Origin: Tritrichomonas musculus
Lineage: Eukaryota; Parabasalia; Tritrichomonadida; Tritrichomonadidae
Length of the DNA stretch: 64,000 nt
Assembly: GCA_039105265.1 (NCBI GenBank)
Contig: JAPFFF010000022.1
Coordinates: 1,178,001 to 1,242,000, forward strand
Reading direction: 5' to 3'
In this document: positions 37,930 to 47,519 of the stretch, in pieces
Position numbering within the stretch: position 1 is the stretch's first letter
How the letters are laid out: each line of letters opens with the position of its first letter
Notes under the pieces: generated by a model
Databases searched by the model: none
The model's input: the letters and a program-made list of their open reading frames with translations, nothing else
What the model was told of the DNA's origin: nothing
Program-made: the position numbers and the translations under genes

Positions 37930-40900
37930 AATGGCCAAGTTATTGAGTAGGCTCTCTAAGTCGGAGATCTTGTCGTTGCCTGGTTTCAATCAGTATAGAT
38001 CTATGACTGTCCGTCAGTTGAAGCCAATCCTTAAGAAGATGATCCGTGAGCTGGAAATCGACTTCAGAGGTGTTCGCGTCAGGGATTACGTCAACAAGGT
38101 AGAGTTGAATCGAAAAGCCGACAACGACTTCTTTGAACGCATGACCTCGACGAGAGAACAACGACAGAAAGAACTGGAACAGAAAGTCCAACGCGAACAG
38201 TCTCTCAAAGATGATGCCCTATTCAATCGTTACTTCGGAGACATCGATACCGGATACACGACATCGAAGACAGAAGAGAGACGCCGTTACGAAGAGAACG
38301 TTCACGACAAAGACGCGTATCGAGAAGACATGAGGGAGATGATGTTAGCGGTCAAGAACCATGAATCCTTCGAAGTCGATATCGATGACGGTTCTGAGAA
38401 ACAGTACGCCTTTGTCAAGGTCTTGAGACAGATTCGTAAGCAGAAATCCAGTGAATGGAAACCTCTCGTCTACGGATATGACATGGACGGACACGGCAGA
38501 GTCTTCAGCATCAACAAAGAATTGGATCTCGAAACCATGATCAGATGTATCCTCGGCGAGATCACAGTAGAAGAATACTACTCAGATTGTGATCCTAATC
38601 TCATCGGTTGGGATTACATTCCAGTCAGGTTCGAAGTGAAGTTCATCAAGATGACCAAGAACGAGAAGACCGGCAAGACTGAGTTCCTCGACGGAGAAGG
38701 TCACGTAATAGAATCCATAGATGACTATCGTGACGCTCCAGACGGTGCCTTCTTCCCCTTCATCAATCTTCTCAAAGGGTTGGACTTGACGAGGTATCAG
38801 ATCTACGACTCCATCGACAAGAAGAACTACCGCGACAACTGCTTCGTCTATGCTTGCATTCAATCAGGTGTCTTCACGGATGATGAGATTCAGAAGCTCC
38901 GTAACGTCATGCTTACGCGATCAATCCCCAACAAGAAGATCACTGAGATCGCCACCCAGATGAACTGTCATTTCGTGGTAAGCCGTGTCAGCGACAACCG
39001 AGAATCACGACATCGTAAACGAGATTCAGTCGACACACGCAAGAACGCCAAAGTAGTAGCAGATCGAGTCGTTAGGTTATTGCTCTACAAAGAACACTAC
39101 ATGATCGATGATCATGAGGTACTTCCCATCACGAAGTACTATATCGAACACCGAGACGAACTTGACTCTAAGTATCCAATCCCTGAACGATTCATGATCA
39201 AGAACAAACGTGGAGACAAATCCGATAAGGGAACAGGTCTCTTGACTGTCTTGGAAACGATGTTTGAATGCAATCTCTTTAGAGAGATCAACCAATGCGA
39301 GCAAGCTATCCTCAGCACCTGTGAGTTCGATAACCACTTGAACGACTACGTTGACCTCATCTACGATGAGAAGTTGTGTTGCAAAGCCGAAACGACAGAC
39401 GCTAAGAAGATCACTGATTGGAAGCACATCTACTACGCCGATTACGAGACTGACGTAACGGGCGACAAACACAAACCCTATCTATGTTGCCTCTGTGACG
39501 ACAAGAACATATCGCACTTCGACGGCGAGAACCTTACGTCCGAATTCTTGAACTCCCTCATGACCAACTCCCTTACTTACTTCCATAACCTGAAATACGA
39601 TGCGTGCTTCTTCATTAACGAACCAGGTTGGGAGGTCCAAGTCACTCAACGATCAGGTACGTTACTCCAAGTCGTTATGGATCGTTATAAGACGATTGAG
39701 GTCACCGACCCCAAAACCAAGATCTCGAAGCCGAAGAAGATCAGGGAGAAGCATCTAACGTTCCGCAACAGCAAGTCCATCATCCCCGCTCCATTATGTG
39801 ACTTCGATAGCATGTTCAACCTCAAGGTACACAAAGAGATCATCGCATACAAGATCTATACCCAAGCGAACATCAAACGTCGATGGATCCCATTTGATGA
39901 GTTCTTCGCCCAATACGTCGCTGAGAATGAAGACCGTAAGAGCACTTCCGTCCTCGAACAAGACCGCGAACAGTTACTCAAGAACGCCAAGTTCGCCAAA
40001 GCCTACAACGAATCGGACTCCAGTATCGGCATCATGAAGTATGCCCGGTTCTACTGCATCAAAGACTGCGTCACATTGATGGATGGCATGACGAAGTTCA
40101 ACAACGACTTGGCCGAAGTGTTCAAGACGACCGAGAAGCCCTGGATAGGTATCCATCAATTCATCTCCATCTCAGCTGTCGGTTACGACTTCGCCTGTAT
40201 CTACGGCTGCTTCGAGGGATGCTTCCAACTGGCTGGTAAACCACAGAACTTCATTCAACGATGTGTCAGTGGTGGACGAACCATGACGGCTGACAACGAG
40301 AAGCAGTACGTAGAGGGGCGTATCCAAGACTTTGACGCCGTCAGTCTCTATCCATCAGCCATGTCGATTATGGATGGCGTCGCAAAGGGCATTCCTAAAG
40401 TGATTCCCGACAACTGCTCTCATGAACAACTCATGAGTTACGACACCTTCTTCATCGAGATCAACATCACCAAGCTCTCGTGCAAGTCCAATCGTCCATA
40501 TAGATTCGGTCAGGTATTCAAACATAACGAAGCTGGATCGAAGATCTTCTGTAACGAACCAGTTGATCACTACTACGTAGACAAGATCACGTTAATGGAT
40601 CTCATCGAATTCTACGACATCGAATACGAATTCATCCGTGGATACTACTTCGATGATGGATTCAACAACAAGATCAACACCTTCATCCAGACCTTATTCG
40701 ACCTTCGATCGAAGTACAAGTCCGAGAAGAATCCACTCGAGAAGACAATCAAGTTGTTGTTGAACTCCATTTATGGCAAGTCGATCCTGAAACCCATGAC
40801 CGCTGAAGTCAAGGTAGTTGATCGTAAGAAGCTCATCTCCTACATCTACCGCAACTACAACTACGTCAAAGAAGTATCCTTCACCGACTCATCTAAAGCG

Positions 40901-41116
40901 TTCGTCAAGAAGATCAAGCCCATCAACAACCACTTCAACCTACCGCAGTTCGGAGCCTCCGTTCTATCCTGGTCTAAGCATATCATGAATCAGGTCATGA
41001 CCACAGCGGAACAGAACGATATCGACATCTACTACCAAGACACCGATAGCATGCATCTCAAAGAGTCCGACGTCAGTAGTATATGTATGTGTATTTGGAG
41101 GGGGGATAAAAAATGA
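37930..41116 (+). CDS. Protein-primed family-B DNA polymerase 2
   Basis: The likely role is replication of a linear element genome. I chose the ATG at 37,930 (MAKLLSRLSKSEILS) because the longer frame from 37,844 begins inside the repeated spacer motif. From 37,930 the parts are: a basic helical N-terminus (to about 130); a cysteine-peptidase-like region (RDNCFVYAC near 300, KEHYMID near 388); exonuclease motifs YADYETD (about 500), FHNLKYDACFF and YCIKDC (about 710); polymerase motifs DFDAVSLYPSAM (about 800), LLLNSIYGKS (about 940) and YYQDTDS (about 1,035). There is no HNH insert, unlike polymerase 1. It is only distantly related to polymerase 1. The C-terminal part looks incomplete compared with the family. 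Confidence 0.85.
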
Positions 41117-41312
41117 CCCCCTTGTCATAGGGTTTACAGACCCCAAACCTCAGCCCCATGACTCAAAAAATCGCCACTTTTTCAAAATTAGCCCTCGAAA
41201 CTTTCACAAAATGGCATAGACAAATTTTGAATAAATTGACAAACTCCCAAAAATAACAACAACGAAAAATAGAACTTTCAAAAATTTTTTGTTTTTTTAT
41301 CAGCAATTTATA
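41117..41312. other. Spacer between polymerase block 2 and module B
   Basis: The first part has C and G runs (GACCCCC, CAGACCCC). The rest is A-rich up to a T-rich stretch before the first small gene of module B. No gene. The composition change lies here. Confidence 0.35.
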
Positions 41313-41519
41313 ATGTCAAACCAAGCCGAACAATTAAGCACCCTCATTAATAGAATCAACAAAAAGCTAAAAGGTTGGAGACCTGCATTAAAATACCTCT
41401 ACGATAATGATGATGTTGTTGACGGAGTACTAAAAGAGATAAATCACTTTATTGAACAACTAAAGAAATTCAACGGACCTGAACAATTAATAACCACGCT
41501 TGAAGAACTCATTTATTAG
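41313..41519 (+). CDS. Small helical protein, 68 residues
   Basis: Not recognised. I chose the ATG at 41,313 (MSNQAEQLSTLINRINKK) because the residues before it come from the T-rich spacer. It is helical and amphipathic. The end overlaps by 11 bases the convergent gene at 41,509, a tight packing typical of these elements. Confidence 0.45.
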   Translation: MSNQAEQLSTLINRINKKLKGWRPALKYLYDNDDVVDGVLKEINHFIEQLKKFNGPEQLITTLEELIY

Positions 41520-41736
41520 ACAATTCATTTAATTCATTCTCAAGTTGATGAACTTTATTTTTGAGACTGTTGATGTCTTCGATAAGAGACTCACGAACGG
41601 CAAGACCATCAGACCCCAACATTCCTGATTTGATATTGTTGAGACATTGTTTGTAATCATAACACTTTTCTTTTAATCCTCGTTTGATACGTTTTAATTC
41701 TGGTATTTCTTTCTTGTATTCTGTTAGTTCACTCAT
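41509..41736 (-). CDS. Small coiled-coil protein, 75 residues
   Basis: Not recognised. It is helical and charged, with a heptad-rich C-terminal half (INSLKNKVHQLENELNELS). It is convergent with the preceding gene and divergent from the next (14-base gap). Confidence 0.5.
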   Translation of the reverse strand: MSELTEYKKEIPELKRIKRGLKEKCYDYKQCLNNIKSGMLGSDGLAVRESLIEDINSLKNKVHQLENELNELSNK

Positions 41737-41750
41737 TTAATAACAATTAA

Positions 41751-41984
41751 ATGTCTGCTATTAATCAAATGAGAACCGTTCATGATGATAAACACAAAAA
41801 CTATTTTGATAGATTACAATTAATGATGCAAAAGAAGAGAACAAAAATAAACTCAGCACCGACAGTGAAATGTTATAATGAAAAAGGTAATGTATTTCAT
41901 GAACCACCACCTAAAACGACTAAATCATTAAATCATCATGATTCACTTAATCATTCGGTGGTTGTCAGGAGCAACAACATTTAA
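41751..41984 (+). CDS. Small basic protein, 77 residues
   Basis: Not recognised. It is basic in the middle (MMQKKRTKINSAP) and Pro/His/Ser-rich at the end. Its last 42 bases overlap the convergent conserved gene. It could be a short core or scaffold protein. Confidence 0.4.
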   Translation: MSAINQMRTVHDDKHKNYFDRLQLMMQKKRTKINSAPTVKCYNEKGNVFHEPPPKTTKSLNHHDSLNHSVVVRSNNI

Positions 41985-42419
41985 AATGTATTCATTAATG
42001 ACTTTTGATTGTTGGTCAACAACATTTGAAAGCTTATTAATATGTTCTTCAAGTATTTTATTTTTGTTGTTCAATTGATTTATTAATTCATTGAGTTCGT
42101 TAATCGATTCTTTCATTAATGATATATCAGCTTTGATGTTGTCATTTTCAAGTGTTTTAGTGATTGTGTTCCCAACTTTCTTCAAATAAATGTCGCCGTT
42201 AAGTCTTTTACCGTCTGTACAATTTCGCTTAGTGATTTTGTATTCGTTGCCGTTATTAGTGATGATTTTATAAATCTTGTTCAAATAGTTAGTCGTTTGT
42301 GATTTCATTTGCTCGATATTCTTTTGATAGAACAAATTGAACTCTTCAATTGATTTAAATACTTTTGATTCATTTACATTATCATTTATAACTTTAAGTT
42401 CATTAATGTTTTCATTCAT
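41943..42419 (-). CDS. Relative of the small conserved capsid-module protein, 158 residues
   Basis: Shares FKSIEEFNLFYQKNIEQ and GDIYLKKVG with the element A protein at 14,544-14,846. It is longer because of a C-terminal coiled-coil extension (NELNELINQLNNKNKILEEH). The position (minus strand, next to the protein VI-like gene, before the capsid gene) is the same in both modules. Function unknown. The conserved place and sequence argue that it belongs to the particle or its assembly. Confidence 0.65.
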   Translation of the reverse strand: MNENINELKVINDNVNESKVFKSIEEFNLFYQKNIEQMKSQTTNYLNKIYKIITNNGNEYKITKRNCTDGKRLNGDIYLKKVGNTITKTLENDNIKADISLMKESINELNELINQLNNKNKILEEHINKLSNVVDQQSKVINEYILNVVAPDNHRMIK

Positions 42420-42455
42420 TTATAATTATATTAAATCATTATAATTCATTGTTTT

Positions 42456-42710
42456 TCATTTAACTTCATTCAATATTGATTTTCCAAATCTCCCAACTCT
42501 GTCAGCAACATTTAAACCTGTATCAATTGCGTCAACAACCTGACCGACACCAGGAATGAATTGTGTAATCGGTTTAACTCTGTCAACGATTTGCTTTCCA
42601 ACATCAACAACTTTTGGTAATGCTTTAACTGCTTTCTGAGCGAATGATTTTACTTTGCCGCCAATTGATTTAAATGCGTTCTTGATTTTGTTGAATATAC
42701 CGACACCCAT
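42456..42710 (-). CDS. Protein VI-like amphipathic protein of module B
   Basis: This 84-residue protein starts MGVGIFNKIKNAFKSIGGK, a strongly amphipathic basic helix, then KVKSFAQKAVKALPKVVD and a Gly/Val/Ile-rich part. It is a relative of 15,033-15,314 in element A by sequence style, the shared FAQKAV stretch, position and orientation. It is likely the membrane-disrupting, capsid-internal protein. It is divergent from the capsid gene with a 49-base gap. Confidence 0.6.
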   Translation of the reverse strand: MGVGIFNKIKNAFKSIGGKVKSFAQKAVKALPKVVDVGKQIVDRVKPITQFIPGVGQVVDAIDTGLNVADRVGRFGKSILNEVK

Positions 42711-42759
42711 AATTTAATTAATGATAAAAGTGTTTTATTTCCTTTTTATTCAATCATAA

Positions 42760-44712
42760 ATGTTATACAGAAACGAGAGAGCCCATAATCTTCGCACGGA
42801 AACAGGAAACGTTCTTCATGCATTTGAAGAGATGCGCAACATGATTAATGTCAATGACGGTACACGTTCATTTTCATTTAGAACTGTTGACTGTCATGAC
42901 CAACCAGCTCCATTTCATCAAGGACAATATTTGCAAATAAGTTTAACACATCCTGACCACTTCATAAGTGATATTGATAAAGGTTTCTTAACATTTCACG
43001 TTAAATTAGATTTGTCATTGAATACAGATATGAGTAAATTAAATGAAATCAATGACCCCAACAACTTGTACAAACTGTTTGTCGGTTTCAAATCATCAAA
43101 CCAGTTGTTTGACAGGTTAGAGATTCTTCATAATAATGTCAATGTCGGATACCAACAGAATGAATGCATTCGTGAGGGCTTCTTATATTCTTCAGTTAAA
43201 CCAGAAGCCGAGAAGAAACGTCGCAGATTCGTTCATTCATTGTGGGAAAACATTAGCAACTATTCACAGACACATGCAGGAGCTTATGTTAACTTGAATT
43301 CATTTAAGAACACTGGAAGAAGTGAAGTCGAATTTGATTTGAATGTTCCTTTTGATGATTTGCTCGCATTACAGGCATTCGATTTATTCCCTAACGGAAT
43401 CATTGGTGATTTATCAATTCGTTTTCAAGTTAGTCCCGCTGGTCTTGTTTGGGCAGTATTAGACCCTTACACAGTTGCTGAAGCAAAAGTATTTCTTGAA
43501 GATAATGATTCAATATCGATGGAAGAATTAAACAGACTAAAGGAAATCAAAGCCCGTGGACACCTCAAACATCAATTCACACAAATTGGTAATCAAGCAG
43601 TGATTCCAGGACCTGGAGACAATCCAGACCCACCATCACCTGAACCAACACCAACGAAATATCAATTGAAGTATGAATTGTTAGACCATTACATACCTGC
43701 TTCAACAAATATTCCTGTTAATGACGTTCTTGAAACATTTACATTTATGTTCAGCTATACTGATGAAGAGTTTGAAGAGCTCGGAATTGAAAAGACAGAT
43801 GATGATAAAGTAATTTGTAATAAACATTATCTTAAAGAACATCCGAGCGGAATACCTTCATCAAAGCATCCAGCAGGCAATGTTTATATTAATTTTGTTT
43901 CTAAATCTGAAGCCAACAAGTTGATGAGCGCTCATTATTCAAAACAAACAGCAACATTAACAGTTAATCGAATGACCATCACAGCTTGTAAATCTAATAT
44001 GCAAGGCTTTGGAGTTTGTGAAGCTACAAGACAAGGAATTGAAGACATTTTAAGACAAGGTTTAATCATTCCTTCACAAAAAGTTGATTATCATGCTTTT
44101 CCAATCGCTCCAGCAGCAAACGGAATCAAGTCAACATTGAATATCCCATTAATCAATGCAACTAATTTATCAATCATGTTTCCAAAGCATCATAATGATT
44201 TAACTGTCTTTGAAAACCCAGTTTATCAAAATTGTTTCTTGAATATTGGTGGAAAGAACTTCCCAGACGAAAACGTTTCAACCATTGGTGCACGATTCTT
44301 TGAAAATCAATTAACGGCTGGTGATTTAGATGCAATCACTCTTTCATGCACAAAAGAATTTGAGGATTCGATGACAATGCCAAAGAATGACGCGAACGGT
44401 AAGAGATACAACAACACAATCAGTGATGCAACATCATTTGTATTCAACATTCAAACAGAACGAGCAAGTGCAGGATATTGTTATGACGGACTTGATGGAG
44501 GTTTCGGAAACGTTCAGATACAAGTCAATGGGCAACCAATATATACAGGAGATGATGACACATATTTCAATGTTGTTGAACCAGATGGAACCATTGTCAA
44601 ACCTCCTCCGACTCAACTTTGGATAACTAGGGACTCTTACTTTAAACTATCGCTTGACGGTTTAGAATATCATGATGATTCAACACCAGAAGGTTCACAA
44701 GCAAATGAATAA
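42760..44712 (+). CDS. Major capsid protein of module B, 650 residues
   Basis: A diverged relative of the element A capsid protein. Shared blocks are LTHPDHFISDIDKGFL, LFVGFKSSNQL, GYQQNECIREGFLYSS, HSLWENI, LLALQAFDLFPNG and, near the end, GFGNVQIQVNG. A Pro-rich loop with a variable insert lies in the middle (about 285-300). Size and composition fit double-jelly-roll shell proteins. It looks whole. Base composition is somewhat higher in GC than element A copy 1, so it is an independent lineage and not a recent copy. Confidence 0.7.
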   Translation: MLYRNERAHNLRTETGNVLHAFEEMRNMINVNDGTRSFSFRTVDCHDQPAPFHQGQYLQISLTHPDHFISDIDKGFLTFHVKLDLSLNTDMSKLNEINDPNNLYKLFVGFKSSNQLFDRLEILHNNVNVGYQQNECIREGFLYSSVKPEAEKKRRRFVHSLWENISNYSQTHAGAYVNLNSFKNTGRSEVEFDLNVPFDDLLALQAFDLFPNGIIGDLSIRFQVSPAGLVWAVLDPYTVAEAKVFLEDNDSISMEELNRLKEIKARGHLKHQFTQIGNQAVIPGPGDNPDPPSPEPTPTKYQLKYELLDHYIPASTNIPVNDVLETFTFMFSYTDEEFEELGIEKTDDDKVICNKHYLKEHPSGIPSSKHPAGNVYINFVSKSEANKLMSAHYSKQTATLTVNRMTITACKSNMQGFGVCEATRQGIEDILRQGLIIPSQKVDYHAFPIAPAANGIKSTLNIPLINATNLSIMFPKHHNDLTVFENPVYQNCFLNIGGKNFPDENVSTIGARFFENQLTAGDLDAITLSCTKEFEDSMTMPKNDANGKRYNNTISDATSFVFNIQTERASAGYCYDGLDGGFGNVQIQVNGQPIYTGDDDTYFNVVEPDGTIVKPPPTQLWITRDSYFKLSLDGLEYHDDSTPEGSQANE

Positions 44713-44799
44713 ATAAATTGATTTCATTAAATAATCATTTTGCTTTGCAAAAGGGAACAGAGTTCCTTCATAAATTAATGCTTTATTTTTGCGATTCAA

Positions 44800-45843
44800 A
44801 TGAATGAATCAATCAACTATCCTTTCAAATCTAAATACAAGTACATCAAAGACACGGGCATTAAAACCGAGCCCTATATTAAGGATTACCAATTGAAGAC
44901 AGTAAAGAAACTATCAAAACCTGACTTCTCATTTGAACCGTATGCGTACGAAATTGATATAATGTTTGCATTAAATAAAGCTTATTTAGTAATAATCAAT
45001 GTAAACACCAAATACCTAATTGTTGAACCAATTGATTACAAGTCTGAGTATTATGTAATCAAAGTAATTGATAAACTAGTCAATAAAAGAAATATCAGAA
45101 TTGAAACAATTAAATGTGATGGTGAAAAGGCTTTTATATCAAATGCATTCAAAAGTTATTGCAACGGTGAAGAGCAAAGATATCAATTAGACAAACACAC
45201 AATTAAATTCAAAGCACCAAACAAAATAAAGTTAATCATTGATGATTCACCTTTCACGAATGCACATAAATGTGTTGATGCAGTAATCAGAACATTACGA
45301 AATGCTTTCGGTCAATCACAACAACGAATGACAAACAATGTATTGATACAACAAACGGTTGAATGGTACAATAACACGCCTCATGCATCTCTTCGTTTAT
45401 TGAATCCTTTATACACATCATTTGACGAAGAAACTGATGAATACCTTGACAAACGACAATCAAAATACATTTATCTAACACCTCAACAGATGCAAGATGA
45501 CCGCGACCTTGAATGGCAATACATTAGAGCCAAATCAATGCAATTGAAAGAGATTCAACAAAAACAACGATTTAAAGGTCTTCTGTCATATAAACCCAAA
45601 AATATAATACTCATTCACACCGATTACGGAAAAACAGAAAAGAAACATGAAAAGCGAAGAAGAGTGTTCAATGAACTTGCTGAATTCATTTGTTATGAAT
45701 CAGGAAACGTTAAATGTAAACTATTAAATCCTTTGCGTCAAACTAACAAAACACTGAAGAAGCTCAAAAAGTGGCGTTTCATGCAATTTCCTCAAATCAG
45801 ATATTCAAACATCAAAACCAGCTATAACCAAGTTATTACATAA
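44800..45843 (+). CDS. Retroviral-type (rve) integrase
   Basis: The likely role is joining the element ends to host DNA. The RNase H-like core shows acidic residues in EIDIMF (Asp53), IKCDGEKAF (Asp107) and HKCVDAVIRTLRNAFG (Asp160), with the usual following EWYNNTPHASL block. A basic C-terminal region of about 100 residues could bind DNA or chromatin. At 347 residues the length fits Polinton integrases. There is no reverse transcriptase nearby, so this is not a retroelement. It is the last gene of module B and lies at one end, the normal Polinton place. It looks whole. Confidence 0.8.
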   Translation: MNESINYPFKSKYKYIKDTGIKTEPYIKDYQLKTVKKLSKPDFSFEPYAYEIDIMFALNKAYLVIINVNTKYLIVEPIDYKSEYYVIKVIDKLVNKRNIRIETIKCDGEKAFISNAFKSYCNGEEQRYQLDKHTIKFKAPNKIKLIIDDSPFTNAHKCVDAVIRTLRNAFGQSQQRMTNNVLIQQTVEWYNNTPHASLRLLNPLYTSFDEETDEYLDKRQSKYIYLTPQQMQDDRDLEWQYIRAKSMQLKEIQQKQRFKGLLSYKPKNIILIHTDYGKTEKKHEKRRRVFNELAEFICYESGNVKCKLLNPLRQTNKTLKKLKKWRFMQFPQIRYSNIKTSYNQVIT

Positions 45844-45866
45844 CCGAAATGAATCTTATGCTTGGA

Positions 45867-45893
45867 CACTTTTTGAGCTTCGCTCAAAAAGTG
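45867..45893. terminator. Hairpin after the integrase gene
   Basis: A perfect 12-base-pair stem CACTTTTTGAGC with loop TTC lies 24 bases after the integrase stop. It is a possible transcript-end structure or part of the element end. A related hairpin lies at 45,992. Confidence 0.5.
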
Positions 45894-46135
45894 GCCCTTT
45901 ATTATTTTCAAATTTGATTTCTTTTCAAAACTTACATAAATCAACTTCCATGAAGAAAACAAATGAAATATTATACCTAATAGATCTCAAGAATGACAAC
46001 TTTTTGAGCTTTGCTCAAAAAGTTGTCATTAAATGATATTAATTATTAATTGAATTTCAAAATTCAAAAAACATTTATGTATGTTCAATGATTATAGTTT
46101 ATTAAATGATTTATGATTATATCGCTCGTTAGTTT

Positions 46136-46168
<33 letters not shown>

Positions 46169-46790
46169 AAAAGATTATTTTTATTATATTCAAAAAGTTC
46201 TTGAGATAAAAATGTTCTTGAAAGTGTCAAAATTAATCAAGAATTATTTTATCATTTTAATGTTTCCTTTTTCAATTGCACAACGAAATGGAGTTGAATT
46301 TACTATGGAATTATACCATTTCTTAGAGCAAAAGCATTCAATTGTATTTTTATCAAGCCTTTTATCAGATAAAAAATCACAACTATTTCTAAATTATCAT
46401 GAAGAGCAGATTCATACAGTGACGATATTTTTATCACACCTCTTTCCCTATAACCAATTTCTTTGGGAAAATCAATTGATTTTAAGTTGATGCCATTTTT
46501 TTCACTTGATATTAAAAGTTTTACTACAGTGGTGTTTCCAAATTGAAAAATGTTTTTTAACTAAAAAAAATCCACTTTTTGAATTTAATCTTTCTTAAAA
46601 TATATAAACTTTTTCAAAAAAAATCGAAAAAAAAAATAATTTTGAGAAGTTTTATTTCAAAAAGTAGATTTTTTATTTTCGAACCTTTATTGAATAACCC
46701 GATAACTTTTTGAATGCTTGAATAGAAATTTTATTTTATTTTTGAATTGTTATTTGGATTGCTATTTTTAAAAAGTCGATCGTCGTATGT
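45894..46790. other. A/T-rich DNA right of module B
   Basis: No supported gene. It contains the 45,992 hairpin and a 29-base T run (46,138-46,166). A small plus-strand frame (46,212-46,490) has no recognisable fold and is not called as a gene. Confidence 0.4.
45992..46030. repeat. Perfect 18-base-pair hairpin
   Basis: The stem AATGACAACTTTTTGAGC, loop TTT and exact reverse complement share the inner TTTTTGAGC with the hairpin at 45,867. A pair of related hairpins at the edge of module B may mark its end. Confidence 0.6.
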
Positions 46791-46833
46791 AGAAATCAGG
46801 ATTTTTGGTCTTCGCCCAAAAATCCTGATTTCT
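46791..46833. repeat. Perfect 18-base-pair hairpin
   Basis: Arm AGAAATCAGGATTTTTGG (46,791-46,808) and its exact reverse complement (46,816-46,833), with loop TCTTCGC. It is unrelated in sequence to the TTTTTGAGC hairpins. It may be a tiny palindromic repeat. Confidence 0.55.
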
Positions 46834-47000
46834 GAATGTTTCTAAACCATAACTTTAAACCCAAACATATTATTAAATTTTACAACACCACTGATTCATC
46901 ACCCCTTCATAAATTTTTTCATAAATTTCATCCTCAAATCTCAAAAGTCAAATATTGAAAACATAAATTTTATACGTAAATGATTAAATTTATTCTTTAT

Positions 47001-47152
47001 TAACCGTCCGCAGATTCCAATTAACGAATAAATTTTATAACCGTCCGCAGATTCTACATATATTTAAAAAAAAAAACGTATTTTTTCATGAAATATTAGT
47101 CTGCTAACCGCTGCGGATCATTGAAATATCATCTAACCGTCCGCAGATTCCA
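47001..47152 (+). repeat. GC-rich repeat block, left copy
   Basis: Three copies of ACCGTCCGCAGATT and one of CTAACCGCTGCGGATCATTG, in A/T-rich filler. The same combination, in the same orientation, forms a longer array at 56,588-56,856. Both blocks are followed to the right by a fossil of virus-element coding sequence. Confidence 0.7.
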
Positions 47153-47218
47153 ATTTTAATAAAATTTTATAATTCAATAGGCTCAGAAAATTAAAGTCAA
47201 AAAATTTTATAAAGACTG

Positions 47219-47416
47219 ATGATGGCTACAACAGTTGCATTCCGTGGTCAACCAATGTATAGAGGAATTGATGACACTTATTATATTCCTGATCCAGAAT
47301 ATCCAGATCAACACCCACCTGCGCCTGAAGCTTGGATATGTAGCGATACATACTTTGCTTGGTCAACAAAAGGTGTTGAATATTTCCCTAAAGGTGTTCC
47401 AGTTGGTTATGAATAA
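47219..47416 (+). pseudogene. Capsid-protein C-terminal fossil
   Basis: A 65-codon frame whose end, AWICSDTYFAWSTKGVEYFP followed by VGYE, matches the C-terminus of the element A capsid genes (WICSDTYWTWSIQDGVQY). The rest of the gene is absent here, so this is a short fossil of another capsid-bearing element. The ATG at the start of the frame is probably not a real start. Confidence 0.75.
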
Positions 47417-47519
47417 ATCTATAATTAATTTAATTATTTTTTCATTTCAAACGTTTTCAAAAATTTTTAAATCTATTTAAAATTAATTTTTCAACGATCT
47501 CAACGTTGTCCTACCTTCT

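Larger units (their letters stand above)
36835..41116 (+). mobile_element. Polymerase block 2, GC-rich
   Basis: This 4.3 kb block is about 45-50% GC (rough single-line counts), against about 25-35% on both sides. It contains two small genes and a polymerase gene, all on the plus strand and separated by spacers with a repeated motif. It lies between the minus-strand genes of element A and the small genes of module B. It may be the polymerase end of a compact Polinton whose integrase end is at 45.8 kb, or a separate insertion. No terminal repeats were found. Confidence 0.5.

Noticed and set aside
41117-41312. Terminal inverted repeat shared between 36.8 and 45.9 kb
   Set aside because: No matching inverted sequence of useful length was found at the two ends.
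44800-45843. Reading the integrase as part of a retrovirus or LTR retrotransposon
   Set aside because: No reverse transcriptase, gag or LTRs nearby; capsid and polymerase neighbours fit a Polinton.
46212-46490. 92-codon frame right of module B
   Set aside because: No recognisable motif, low-complexity hydrophobic composition in A/T-rich DNA; a decayed fragment cannot be excluded.
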